Shown here in pieces: positions 23,862 to 32,600 of a DNA stretch of 36,506 nt. The notes under the pieces are model-generated. The model did not search any database. It was not told the origin of the DNA and worked only from the letters and a program-made list of their open reading frames with translations. How positions within the stretch are numbered: position 1 is the stretch's first letter; each line of letters begins with the position of its first letter. Source of the DNA: Planctomycetota bacterium (lineage in GTDB: Bacteria > Planctomycetota > J058); assembly GCA_016765095.1 (NCBI GenBank), contig JAESQQ010000804.1, positions 1 through 36,506 of the forward strand. The letters are read 5' to 3'. The position numbers and the translations under genes were made by a program.

Positions 23862-24830
23862 CTACCGATTCCGCTGCGCGCGAAGCAGAGCGTCTGGTTT
23901 CAAGACCTCGACCTCGTCGCCGAAGCTCAGCACCCAGCGAGAGACTTCGATCAGCGAGCCGACTCGAAAGGTCATGAGCAAGCGCCCGTCTTCCTGCTCG
24001 GCGAAGTGCTGAGAGGGGTGCCACGTCCGCTCAAGGAGGTCTCGCTTGAGCCAGGCCTTGTCGACGAAGAGCAGCTCGACCTCGTGAGTCTCGCGAGGCG
24101 GATACTCAACGAAGATCCCAAAGGAGTGGTGGAGCACCTGCTCGGGCTGGTAGTCCGGCGGATAGACGAAGTGCTCCTCGTGGACCTCAACCTCGAGCAT
24201 TCGATCGACGACGTAGTTGTAGATCCGCTCCTTGCCGGGATAGCGAGCGAAGAGGTGGAGCCCTCCTCGGTGGAGCGCGAGGGTTAGCGGCTCGAGCTCG
24301 TGGTGGTTCGCTTCGCCGTCGAGCGCCTCGTAGCTCAAGCGAATTGGGTGGTGGTCCACCAGCGCCTGAAGGAGCGCCTCCAAGACCTCACCTTGGGCCG
24401 AGTAGTCCTTGGGGGCGCTGGGCACGAAGTAGAGGACTCGGTCTAGGTCGCAAGCCAAAGCGCCCGCCCCGCCTTCGCTCGCGTGACCGAGCAGGTCGGG
24501 TCGACCCGGAACGAAGTCTTCTCGCCCGAGGGCCGCCAGCACCATTCGAGCCAGTCGTCCGGCGGCGGCTTGGACGAGGAGCTGAGCGACGTGCGGCTTC
24601 TCTCCCTCTGGGTCGGCGAGCCGTAGGCAGCGAGCCTCGCCCTCGCCGACCTCCTCGACGCGGCTCTTGCCCTCGCGGAAGAAGGGGAGGAACTGCTCTT
24701 GGAGGGTCTGGCGGTAGTGGCGATAAGTGCGCTCGGCGACGCCAAGCTCCCCACGCAGCTCGGAGACCCGCCAGCCGCGACGGCGCGTCAGGAGGCGGTG
24801 CACGAGGGTCGCGTAGTTGAGGTTAGCCAT
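23862..24830 (-). CDS. WYL-domain transcriptional regulator
   Basis: 322 residues from ATG 24830. An N-terminal HTH (about 1-45, RRGWRVSELRGELGVAERTYRHYRQ, split here by position: residues 16-40) is followed by a WYL-type ligand-binding domain: RLSYEALDGEANHHELEPLTLALHRGG region (about 165-190) and the LFARYPGKERIYNYVVDRM core. A C-terminal extension has LMTFRVGSLIEVSRWVLSFG. WYL regulators often control phage-defence and DNA-damage loci and may sense nucleic-acid ligands. A 15-base palindrome lies 24 bases before its start. It is divergent from the BCS1-like AAA+ gene, so it is the natural regulator of that pair and perhaps of the leftward MoxR operon. The 15-codon longer reading from 24875 lacks support. 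Confidence 0.85.
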   Translation of the reverse strand: MANLNYATLVHRLLTRRRGWRVSELRGELGVAERTYRHYRQTLQEQFLPFFREGKSRVEEVGEGEARCLRLADPEGEKPHVAQLLVQAAAGRLARMVLAALGREDFVPGRPDLLGHASEGGAGALACDLDRVLYFVPSAPKDYSAQGEVLEALLQALVDHHPIRLSYEALDGEANHHELEPLTLALHRGGLHLFARYPGKERIYNYVVDRMLEVEVHEEHFVYPPDYQPEQVLHHSFGIFVEYPPRETHEVELLFVDKAWLKRDLLERTWHPSQHFAEQEDGRLLMTFRVGSLIEVSRWVLSFGDEVEVLKPDALLRAQRNR

Positions 24831-24853
24831 GCCCGAGAGCCTACTTGACCAGC

Positions 24854-24868
24854 GGCAAGATCCTTGCC
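24854..24868. promoter_or_regulatory. Palindromic candidate operator before the WYL gene
   Basis: GGCAAG-ATC-CTTGCC is a perfect inverted repeat with 6-base arms, 24 bases upstream of the WYL start and in the divergent promoter region. Its place suits autoregulation by the WYL protein. I do not see a second copy next to the AAA+ gene. Confidence 0.35.
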
Positions 24869-25089
24869 AGCCCAAGTGGCACCCTTCCGCCTCACACCAG
24901 AGGGAGTCTGAATGGGAAACGACCGCCGAGGTCTAGACGTCTTGCTTGCTGCTCGCTGCGAACCGAATCGCGGCAGCCGCCTTTCCTTGACAGGGCAGAC
25001 CCCTGATCCGAGTCGGCTCGGCTGCGCGAAGCCCAGCCTTCGGTGGGGCACGACGAGGCTCGCGCCGGTGGTGACTCGCGGAGCGAGCG

Positions 25090-25111
25090 CCAGCCAAACT
25101 AGGAAGGCTGG
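25090..25111 (+). promoter_or_regulatory. Leader stem-loop touching the ribosome site of the AAA+ gene
   Basis: CCAGCC-(10 bases)-GGCTGG forms a 6-bp stem whose right arm runs into the ribosome-binding sequence GGAGGGG (25110-25116) just before ATG 25124. Folding could limit translation initiation, or the repeat could be an operator half-site pair. Confidence 0.3.
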
Positions 25112-25123
25112 AGGGGTGAGCAA

Positions 25124-26500
25124 ATGAGCGGCGGGATTCGCTTCGACGGGGACTACGGCGCCTCACGCTTTGAACGACGCCTCGCGCAGACCCTCGAGCG
25201 GGGCCAACTGCCAGGCACCTTTGGGCTGCTCCAGCAGGTGGTCGGGCACTGGGCCTTTCCTCGTGACGAGCAGAGCCCGCTGCGAGTCGGCAAGGCAATC
25301 ATGGATAGCGTGGGCTCGCTCCTCTCCTTCCGCGAGGGGCGGCGCGAAGTCGTCGAAGACGAGGGATCGCCAAGCAAGCGCTGGCTGCGGCGCCAGGGTT
25401 ACACCGACGAGGTCGGGGCCGAGAGCCGCGGGCTGAATTCCTTCGTGCGTGGCGCTTTGAGTGGACTCGAATTCGCCAATCGGCGAGCTCGTTCGGACCT
25501 CGGCGAACTCGACCGGAGCGTGCTCAAGGAGTTCTCGATCGGGAGCGGCGCCTCGGCCTATTTGCTCGACCCCTGGGGTGGCGAGCCGACCGGATTTAGG
25601 GGGCCGCAGACCCAGGCCTGGGCGGGGCCCTATTGCAAGCCGGAAGACCGTAATCGGCTCCTGGCTTTCGTGCGCGAGCGGATTTGGCGAGAGCGTCTTG
25701 GTTCGAGCACGCTCTTGCTCGACGTGTGTGGCCCTGGGGAGAGCGGGGACGACGACGGCGTGAGCGTGACCGCGGTCACAGACAGCTTCGACTTCGCCTC
25801 CGCCAACGAGGCTTTCAACGACGTCGAGGCCCTGGCCCGGCGCTGCGGGGCCTTCCTGATCGGCGGTCGCTCGCGACGTCTGCTCTTCCACGGTCCTCCA
25901 GGGACCGGAAAATCCACCCTGGCGCGCGCGGTCGCTCGGGAGCTCGGCTCCCGGACGGTGCTCCTCGGACACGAGGCGACGACTCGCCTCGCCGACGCCT
26001 CCTTGGTGCAGATATTGGCTCTGCTGGAGCCTGGGGTGCTCGTACTCAACGACGTGGATCGGACGGGCGAGCACGAGGCCCTGGCTCTCCTGCATGGGTT
26101 GGAATCCCTGGTCGATCAGCCGCTGGTCACGGTGCTCACGGCCAACGACGTGGAGACGCTGGATCCCGCGATCCTCCGCCCCGGTCGGGTGGACGAAATC
26201 CGCAGGATCATCGAGCCCAACGTCGAGAGCCGGAAGCTAATCCTCGAGCACTACGCGGAGCGCAACGAGTTCACGCTGAGCGCCTCGCAAGGGGAGTCCT
26301 TCCTCGAGGGGAGCGAGGGCTTCAGTCCGGCTGACATTCGGGAGTTCGCTGAGATCGCCCGAGCAGTCGGAGTAGAGCTGGCGCTAGACGAGCTGGAGCG
26401 AATTTCCGCTCAGCGCGAACTCTACGCTGGCGAGCGGTGCCAGGACTTCAACCGCTCACGCCGGGGCGTCTACCGCCCACGCATGCGGCGGCGGGCCTAG
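25124..26500 (+). CDS. BCS1-like AAA+ ATPase
   Basis: 458 residues. The AAA+ module occupies about 245-420: Walker A GPPGTGKS (257-264), Walker B region VLVLNDVDR (305-313), sensor 1 TAND (339-342), and DPAILRPGRVDE with arginine fingers (about 348-358). In Walker B the usual acidic residue before the catalytic Asp is Asn309, giving ND where BCS1 has ED. The 240-residue N-terminal part is specific and shows no transmembrane helix, unlike mitochondrial BCS1. The C-terminus is Arg-rich. GAGGGG lies 7 bases before ATG. It is followed 9 bases later by the Cys-rich gene, and is divergent from a WYL regulator. A role in defence is suggested by context; the client is unknown. Confidence 0.78.
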   Translation: MSGGIRFDGDYGASRFERRLAQTLERGQLPGTFGLLQQVVGHWAFPRDEQSPLRVGKAIMDSVGSLLSFREGRREVVEDEGSPSKRWLRRQGYTDEVGAESRGLNSFVRGALSGLEFANRRARSDLGELDRSVLKEFSIGSGASAYLLDPWGGEPTGFRGPQTQAWAGPYCKPEDRNRLLAFVRERIWRERLGSSTLLLDVCGPGESGDDDGVSVTAVTDSFDFASANEAFNDVEALARRCGAFLIGGRSRRLLFHGPPGTGKSTLARAVARELGSRTVLLGHEATTRLADASLVQILALLEPGVLVLNDVDRTGEHEALALLHGLESLVDQPLVTVLTANDVETLDPAILRPGRVDEIRRIIEPNVESRKLILEHYAERNEFTLSASQGESFLEGSEGFSPADIREFAEIARAVGVELALDELERISAQRELYAGERCQDFNRSRRGVYRPRMRRRA

Positions 26501-26509
26501 GAGGCAGAC

Positions 26510-27244
26510 GTGGACGATCGGCTGAGGCGCGACGAGCGCGCGGGGCCCCCTGCGAGTCCGGAGGAGGTCGTGGAAGCGGTCCTGAGGGGCCAGCGCACTG
26601 GCCAGCTTGGTGTGGGCGTCTGTTCGGCCTGCGAAGGCCGACAGGTGCTGATCAGCGACTCCGGAGGCGCCGAAGACTGTCCCATTTGCTTTGGCAGCGG
26701 CTGTCTCTGCTCGCGAGCTCACCTCGATCTTGCCGCTTTCGCGGGCGACAAGAAAATGAGGGGCCAACTGGGACATTCGGAGGGCTCGTCCCCTTGCTGG
26801 TGCTCTACGGAAGTGCCCGGATTGGCGGGCTTCCTCGAGACCGTAGAGGAAGGGTGGGGCTTTGTTCCGACGGTCCTGGCCATTAGTAGCGCGATCGGCG
26901 CACCAGGACCCTCGGCCACTCTTCGCCTCGACAAGCGCAGTTTGGTCTTCGTGCAAAAGGCGCTCGACTGGCTCGACGAGCGCTGGGACCTGCTCGACTC
27001 GATCTTCAGCCCAGACGACTGGGGTCTAGCCATGACTCTCCTCGAGCAGACCTGGGTCGACTCCGCTGCGAGCGGGGATACCGACGCGCAGCTAGAGCCC
27101 GCCCGCACGGCCGTCGTCGCGTGGGCCCACCAAGCGCTCTCCCCTGAGCCGAGTCTGCGTCGCCAGAGCACCAATCGGATCTGCACCACCTTCAACACTC
27201 GAGACCCTGTCAGGATTCCGCATCCGGGGCGTCCCTTCTTCTAG
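26510..27244 (+). CDS. Cys-rich zinc-binding hypothetical protein
   Basis: 244 residues. The N-terminal 100 hold DnaJ-like zinc knuckles: CSACEGR (Cys38, Cys41) and CPICFGSGCLC (Cys57, Cys60, Cys65, Cys67), then CWC (Cys96, Cys98). DnaJ uses CxxCxGxG pairs in the same style to bind unfolded protein. The rest is helical and unrecognised. GTG 26510 has a near-ideal AGGAGG (26499-26504) at 5 bases that begins at the last bases of the AAA+ gene, so the two are one operon. It probably acts as substrate adaptor or partner of the AAA+ protein. Its 3' end overlaps the convergent nucleotidase gene by 35 bases. Confidence 0.75.
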   Translation: MDDRLRRDERAGPPASPEEVVEAVLRGQRTGQLGVGVCSACEGRQVLISDSGGAEDCPICFGSGCLCSRAHLDLAAFAGDKKMRGQLGHSEGSSPCWCSTEVPGLAGFLETVEEGWGFVPTVLAISSAIGAPGPSATLRLDKRSLVFVQKALDWLDERWDLLDSIFSPDDWGLAMTLLEQTWVDSAASGDTDAQLEPARTAVVAWAHQALSPEPSLRRQSTNRICTTFNTRDPVRIPHPGRPFF

Positions 27245-28283
27245 GCGAGGGCTTCTTGCCGCGCCGCTCGTTCGCTTTCTCTGGGCCGGTCTCGTCCTGC
27301 TTCTCTCCCCGTTTCGGCTTCGCGGCCGCGTGCCTAAGTTGGGATCCGCTTGGATAGGGGACCTTGCCTGAGGGCACGAGCAAGGAGGCGGAGTCCAAGT
27401 GCCGGTCCTGGTCGTCGAAGAAGATATGTGGCCTGAGGGCCTTTAGAACCGGGCCCTTGGGGAGGCCGCCGAGAAAGAACACCTGGTCGACGTAGATCCC
27501 CCAGTGGCGCAGGGTGTAGACGACCCGTCGGTCAGCCGGAGCGTCCCTGGCTGTCACGATCGAGATCCGCACGGGCGAGTATTCGACGCGCGCCGGGATC
27601 CGGTCTTGGAGCCTCGCCAACTTCCTGAGCAAGTTCGCGTACGGCCCCTCCAGCATGGGTGTCCTCGTCGCCGCGAGTTCCGTCTCATGGAACCTCTCGA
27701 GGCCCTCGGTCTTGAAGACGATCTCACTCTCCTCGTTGAAGAGGACCGCGTCCCCGTCGAACGCGATTCGGACCTCGTCCGCTGACTCCTGCTGAGATTC
27801 GCCGCTCGGCGGGGGGAGCAAGACGGCCGTCGCACAGGTGCCCGCGTCGGTAGCGCGCTGGGCGTCCTCTGGGTTGGTCGTCAGGAACAGATCGACGTTG
27901 AAGGCTTGGAGGTAGTCCACGACGGACTCGCCGCCGGTAAAGGCCGAACGTGTCGTCTCGAGCCCCTGGCTCCGAATCGAATTCAAGACGCGAAGTCCAG
28001 TCTCTGGGCTATTGCGCGACATCACGACGACCTCAACCAGCGGAGAGGCCCCGTCCGCCTCCATGTACCGATTCAGCCCCAGCAAAGCGCGGATCAAGGG
28101 GTAGCCGGTGCCTGGCTCGAGTGGTTCGTCCTCTCGCGCGAGCACGAACGCGCGATAGGTCTCGATCGCGAAGTCGGGATTCTCCTCCATGGCCGAGCAG
28201 AAGGCGGCGTGCTCCACGGTCAGATCGAAGAGCGCGGTGCTCGTAATACCGACGACGAGGGTGTCCGAGAGATCGAGGGGCAT
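27210..28283 (-). CDS. 5'-nucleotidase (cytosolic NT5C1-like family)
   Basis: 357-residue member of the 5'-nucleotidase family that includes cytosolic NT5C1 enzymes (HAD fold), releasing phosphate from nucleoside monophosphates. Signatures are LVVGITSTALFDL near the N-terminus, EPGTGYPLIRALLGLNR, VVVMSRNSPETGLRVLNSI, AFNVDLFLTTN, the HAD motif IAFDGDAVLFNEESE, IVTARDAPADRRV and FFLGGLPKGPVL ending in IFFDDQDRH. The last 45 residues are a Lys/Arg-rich tail (RRGKKPSPRRRD) outside the enzyme domain. I chose ATG 28283, which begins just before the conserved region; TTG 28328 is an alternative. It is divergent from sbcDC, 108 bases away, and may recycle nucleotides released by nuclease activity. 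Confidence 0.88.
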   Translation of the reverse strand: MPLDLSDTLVVGITSTALFDLTVEHAAFCSAMEENPDFAIETYRAFVLAREDEPLEPGTGYPLIRALLGLNRYMEADGASPLVEVVVMSRNSPETGLRVLNSIRSQGLETTRSAFTGGESVVDYLQAFNVDLFLTTNPEDAQRATDAGTCATAVLLPPPSGESQQESADEVRIAFDGDAVLFNEESEIVFKTEGLERFHETELAATRTPMLEGPYANLLRKLARLQDRIPARVEYSPVRISIVTARDAPADRRVVYTLRHWGIYVDQVFFLGGLPKGPVLKALRPHIFFDDQDRHLDSASLLVPSGKVPYPSGSQLRHAAAKPKRGEKQDETGPEKANERRGKKPSPRRRDAPDAES

Positions 28284-28391
28284 GAGAGTCAGTATGACCG
28301 GACGGCCGGACGTGTCGCCCGAGCGCAAGCCGCAGGCAGGCGGCGCTGGAGTGCTGGTAGCTTCCTTGTCTTAGCAAGGGAGAGCACGACC

Positions 28392-29681
28392 ATGAAGATC
28401 CTGCACAGCTCGGACTGGCACTTTGGCAAGACGATTGAGGGCCGGGATCGAATGGACGAGTTCGCGGCCTTTGTGGACGAATTCGTGGCCCTCGCGGAGG
28501 AGGAGGAGGTCGACCTCGTCCTGTTGCCGGGTGACCTCTACGACGTCGCCAACCCGAGCGCAGCCGCGCAGCGCTTACTCTGCGAGGCGATCGACCGCCT
28601 CGCGGCCGGCGGAAGCCGGGGAGTGATTGTCACGGCTGGAAACCACGACAGCCCGGATCGTCTCGTCGCGCCGCTGCCGCTCGCGACCCGTCAGGGAGTG
28701 GTGATCCTCGGCCGGCCTTGTGACGAGCCAGAGCTCGACCCCGAGGGGTCCCCCAGGGATCGGGTGCTCCGCGTCGCCGGTGGCCCCTCGTGGGTCGAGC
28801 TGCGGATCCCCGGCTGCCCGCACCCAGCGGTGGTGGCCGCCCTGCCCTATGCGTCCGAGGGGCGGCTCAACGAGGTGTTCATTGAGGACATAGCGGAGGA
28901 GGGCACGGCTCAAGCAGCGTATTCAAAGCGAGTCGGCGGGCTCTACGCTCAGCTGGCCTCTCACTTCCGCCCCGACAGCGTCAACCTGGGCATGGGACAC
29001 CTCTTCGCGAGGGGCGGCCACCCAAGCGACTCCGAGCGGGAGATCCAGGTTGGCGGGGCCTACACCGTCTATCCCGAGGATCTGCCAGCCGGCGCCCACT
29101 ACGTGGCGCTGGGCCACCTCCATAGACCCCAAGAGGTCAAGGGAGCTCCTTCGCCAACCTGGTATGCGGGCTCGCCCCTGGTCCTCTCGACCTCGGAGAT
29201 CGCCTACGCCAAGAGCGTCGTGATCGTCGAGGCGGAGCCCGGTGAGGAGGCGGTGATTCGACACGTAAAAGTCCTCGCTGGCCGGCGAATCGAGGTCCCC
29301 GAGCCCTGCCCCTACGCAGAGGCCCTCGCCCTCGCTACCGATCGCGAAGAGCAGGACGCCAACGTGTGGCTCGTGCTCGCGATCAACGATCGGCTGAGCC
29401 TGACCGCTACCGAGAACCACGAGCTGCGCCGGGCCTGCAAGCGCCTGGTGCAGATTCGCTGCGTGTCCGAAGCCGCAGCCGCCGAATCAGGGGCGGTGGC
29501 CGACCGCGGCGAGCGCAGCGCAGGTGAGCTGTTCATCGATTTTTTCCAGCACAGCAAGGGGGCAGCCCCCGACGAGGCGCTCGTGCAGACCTTCGTGGCC
29601 TTGCTCGACGGCCTCGACGCAAGCGAAGTCCTTTCGCGAGCCGGTCAACCCAAGGAAAGCGAGTCGTCATGCGCCCGCTGA
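28392..29681 (+). CDS. sbcD: Exonuclease SbcCD, nuclease subunit SbcD
   Basis: 429-residue Mre11-type metallophosphoesterase that, with SbcC, trims DNA ends and hairpins. Phosphoesterase motifs are ILHSSDWHFGK (3-13, Asp8 and His10), LLPGDLYD, TAGNHDSPDR, a later GMGHLFARGG and ALGHLHRPQ. The start is ATG 28392 with AAGGGAG (28376-28382) upstream; the open frame extends far upstream (to 27906) but that part is antisense to the nucleotidase gene and does not belong. A TAGCTT box (28358-28363) is a possible -10. The stop overlaps the sbcC start by 13 bases. Confidence 0.95.
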   Translation: MKILHSSDWHFGKTIEGRDRMDEFAAFVDEFVALAEEEEVDLVLLPGDLYDVANPSAAAQRLLCEAIDRLAAGGSRGVIVTAGNHDSPDRLVAPLPLATRQGVVILGRPCDEPELDPEGSPRDRVLRVAGGPSWVELRIPGCPHPAVVAALPYASEGRLNEVFIEDIAEEGTAQAAYSKRVGGLYAQLASHFRPDSVNLGMGHLFARGGHPSDSEREIQVGGAYTVYPEDLPAGAHYVALGHLHRPQEVKGAPSPTWYAGSPLVLSTSEIAYAKSVVIVEAEPGEEAVIRHVKVLAGRRIEVPEPCPYAEALALATDREEQDANVWLVLAINDRLSLTATENHELRRACKRLVQIRCVSEAAAAESGAVADRGERSAGELFIDFFQHSKGAAPDEALVQTFVALLDGLDASEVLSRAGQPKESESSCAR

Positions 29682-32600
29682 CCCTCAAGCTCGAAGGCCT
29701 CCAGTCCTACAAAGTGGAGCGGACCGTGGACTTCAAGAAGCTCGGTGAACTGGGGATCTTCGGGATATTCGGGCCAACCGGCTCTGGGAAATCGACCATT
29801 CTCGACGGGATCTTCCTCGCCCTATACGGTCCCAAGTCGACACCTCGCGCTGGCGGCCGCCTAGGGGCGGGGGCGATCGTCAACGCCGAGCACCCGAACC
29901 CTGACAAGCCGATGTGCACGATCGAGTTCACGTTCGAGGTCGAGGAGCTGGGAGAGAAGCGAACCTGTGTCGTGAAGCGGGTGTTCGTGCCGACCGACAC
30001 CGGCGTCAAGTGCAAGGCGGCTCGGCTGACCGTGCAGGAGACGGAGACGAAACCCGAGCAGGTCCTCGACAAGGTGAAGGACGTCGACACCGGCGTCGCT
30101 GACCTGATTGGTCTTGGCGTCGAGGACTTCAAGCGCGCCGTCGTGCTCCCCCAGGGCCAGTTCAACGCATTCCTCCGGCTGGGCGCCACGGATCGCGCCA
30201 ACACCCTCGAGCGACTGTTCGGCCTCGAGCGCTACGGCCGGGACCTCCTGCGACGGCTCAAGGCGGTCTACGGGACCGCCGAAGACGCCCGCAAGGATTT
30301 GGAGGGTCAAGCCAAGGGATACGCGGACGCCACCGACGAGGCGCTCGCCGAGAGCGCGAAGGACCTCGAAGCTGCGAAGGCGCGTGCCGGCCTGGCGGAG
30401 AAGGAGCTCGTCGCCGCAGAGAAGGAGCATGAGCGGGTTAAGGCCGAGGCCGAGGCCGAGGCCGAGCTGGCGGCAGCAGAGACGCAGTTGACCACAGTCG
30501 AGGTGCGCGCAGAGGACGTCGACCAAGCGCGCGTCGAGCTAGAGGCCGCGCGCGCAGCGGAGGTCCTGCGGGGAACTCTTCAGAGCCAGGAGAAGCTGGC
30601 CGAGAAGCTCCCCGCGCTCGAGAACGAAGCCAGCAAACGCCAGGCCCAAGCAGAGGAAGCCGAGACGGAGAGGACCCAACTCGAGCGGGGGTATCAGGAG
30701 CTACTCACGAGCACCGCTCGCGAGCGTCCGGCCCTCGTGACACGGCAGACCCGCCTCACAGAAGACGGGCGGAAGATCGCGCAGGACCTCTCCGGGCAGG
30801 TCAAGGACCTGGAGGAGCGGGAGCACGAATACAAGGCGACCGAGGCGTCGGAGAAGAAACAGGCCGACGCCCTCGAGGCCGCAGCCAAGCTGCGCGACGA
30901 GCTTCGAAACGACCTCGACGCGAAGCGGGTTCGACGGAAGAAGCTAGCGCAGGGTTCCCCGGGCAAGGAGGTCGCTCGGCTCAAGGCGGCTGTGGAGTTC
31001 CACGAGCAAGTGGGCAAGCGTCAGGGCGAGTTCGAAGGAGCAGAGCAGGACCAGCGAAGGCGTCAAGAGAAGCTCGAGGAAGCCGCCGTGGCAGTAGCGA
31101 AGTCGAAGGAGGACCTAAAAGAAGCCCATGACAAGGCCAAGGAAGCTACCGACGCGCTCGAGGCGGCGAAAAACGAGCATGGCAAGATCCCGCGATCCAG
31201 CGAACTCGACGAGCAGGCGACTCAGCAGGCCGAGGTTCGTCGCAACGCCGACGCGCTTGGGGACGCCGAAACCAAGCTCCGCCAATGTGCGCGCACGGTC
31301 GAGGCGAAGGCGGCAGAGGCCAAGACGAAGGCAGAGCAGGTCGAGGCGGCGGGCGAGGTCTTGACTGAGGCTGAGCGGGGCCGCGAGCAAGCCGAGCAAG
31401 AGTGCGACCTCGCGCGGGAGGCGCTCGCCGCGCTCGAGACCCAAGATCGGGCCGTCGTCCTAGCCGCCACTCTCCAGGCGGGCGAGCAGTGCGCGGTGTG
31501 CGGTTCGACCGAACACCCTCACCCAGCCAGCGCGGCGGATCCTGACGCGCTGGCCGCGGCCCTGGTGCGCGTACCCAAGGCGGAGGGGGCGTTGACAGCG
31601 GCCAGCCAGGCGCGCGAGACCGCCGCCACGGACCACGCCAAGCTACAGGCCAGCTTGGAGGGCGCGGAGAAGATCCTGGCGGAGCAGCGCTTGGTCCAGG
31701 GCGACGCCGAAGCAGGCGAGCAGAAGATCCGCGCGCTTACGCGGCCCGGCCTCGCCGAGCAAGACGCGGAGGCGCGGACGAGGGCGCTCGAGGTGGAGGA
31801 CGAGCGAATCAGAAAGGACAAGGAGGCCCTCCGGGTCTCCGAGAAGACAGTCCGAGGGCTCGAACAGGCCACCGCCGACGCGACACGGGATGTGACGAAG
31901 CTCACGGGCGGGCGCACGACGGCTGAGGCCGAGCTGAAGGCCGCTGGAGAGCAGTTGGGCACGGCCGCCAAGACGGTCGATAGCAAGCGTGGCGAATTGG
32001 CTGACGCCAAAGCGCGATTGGAGAAGGAGCGCGGCGAGACGCCGGCTGACGAACTGGGGGAGCAACTCGAGCGGGTCAAGAAGGACGAGAAGGAGCTGGA
32101 CGAACTCGAGACGCTGATCGAGGCGCTTGCGGAACAGCTTCCCGCGCTCGAGACCAAGCTCGAGACCACCCGCAAGTCCAGGGACGGATTCGCGACGCAG
32201 TTGACCCTGATCAAGGGAGACCTCGAGGGCAAGCAGGCGGCGATCAAAGCGCTACGCGCTCGCCTCGAGGAACTCACGAGTGGGGAGGATCTCGAGACGC
32301 TGATCAAGGCGCTCGTCGGTCAGTTGGCGGACCTGGAGGAGAGGGTCCGCCAGGCGAAGGTGAAGGCAGAGAACGCCGCGAAGGACGCCGACGCCAAGGC
32401 CAAGGCCAGCGACGACGCACGAGTGCGTGTCGGAGAGGCCAAGAAGCAGATCAAGGCTTTGATCGACCAGCTCGCCGGCATGCTCCAGCGGGGCAAGGTG
32501 ACCTTCGCGGCTCCCGAGGACGCCCGCCAGGCCCTGCGCGAGCCGGCTAAGCGAGAGGCGTTGAGCCAGGAGGTCGAGGGCTTCGGGAAGGACCTCGCCG

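Noticed and set aside
27906-28391. Upstream extension of the sbcD open frame
   Set aside because: This part is antisense to the 5'-nucleotidase and lacks family residues; SbcD proteins begin at the MKILHSSD segment.
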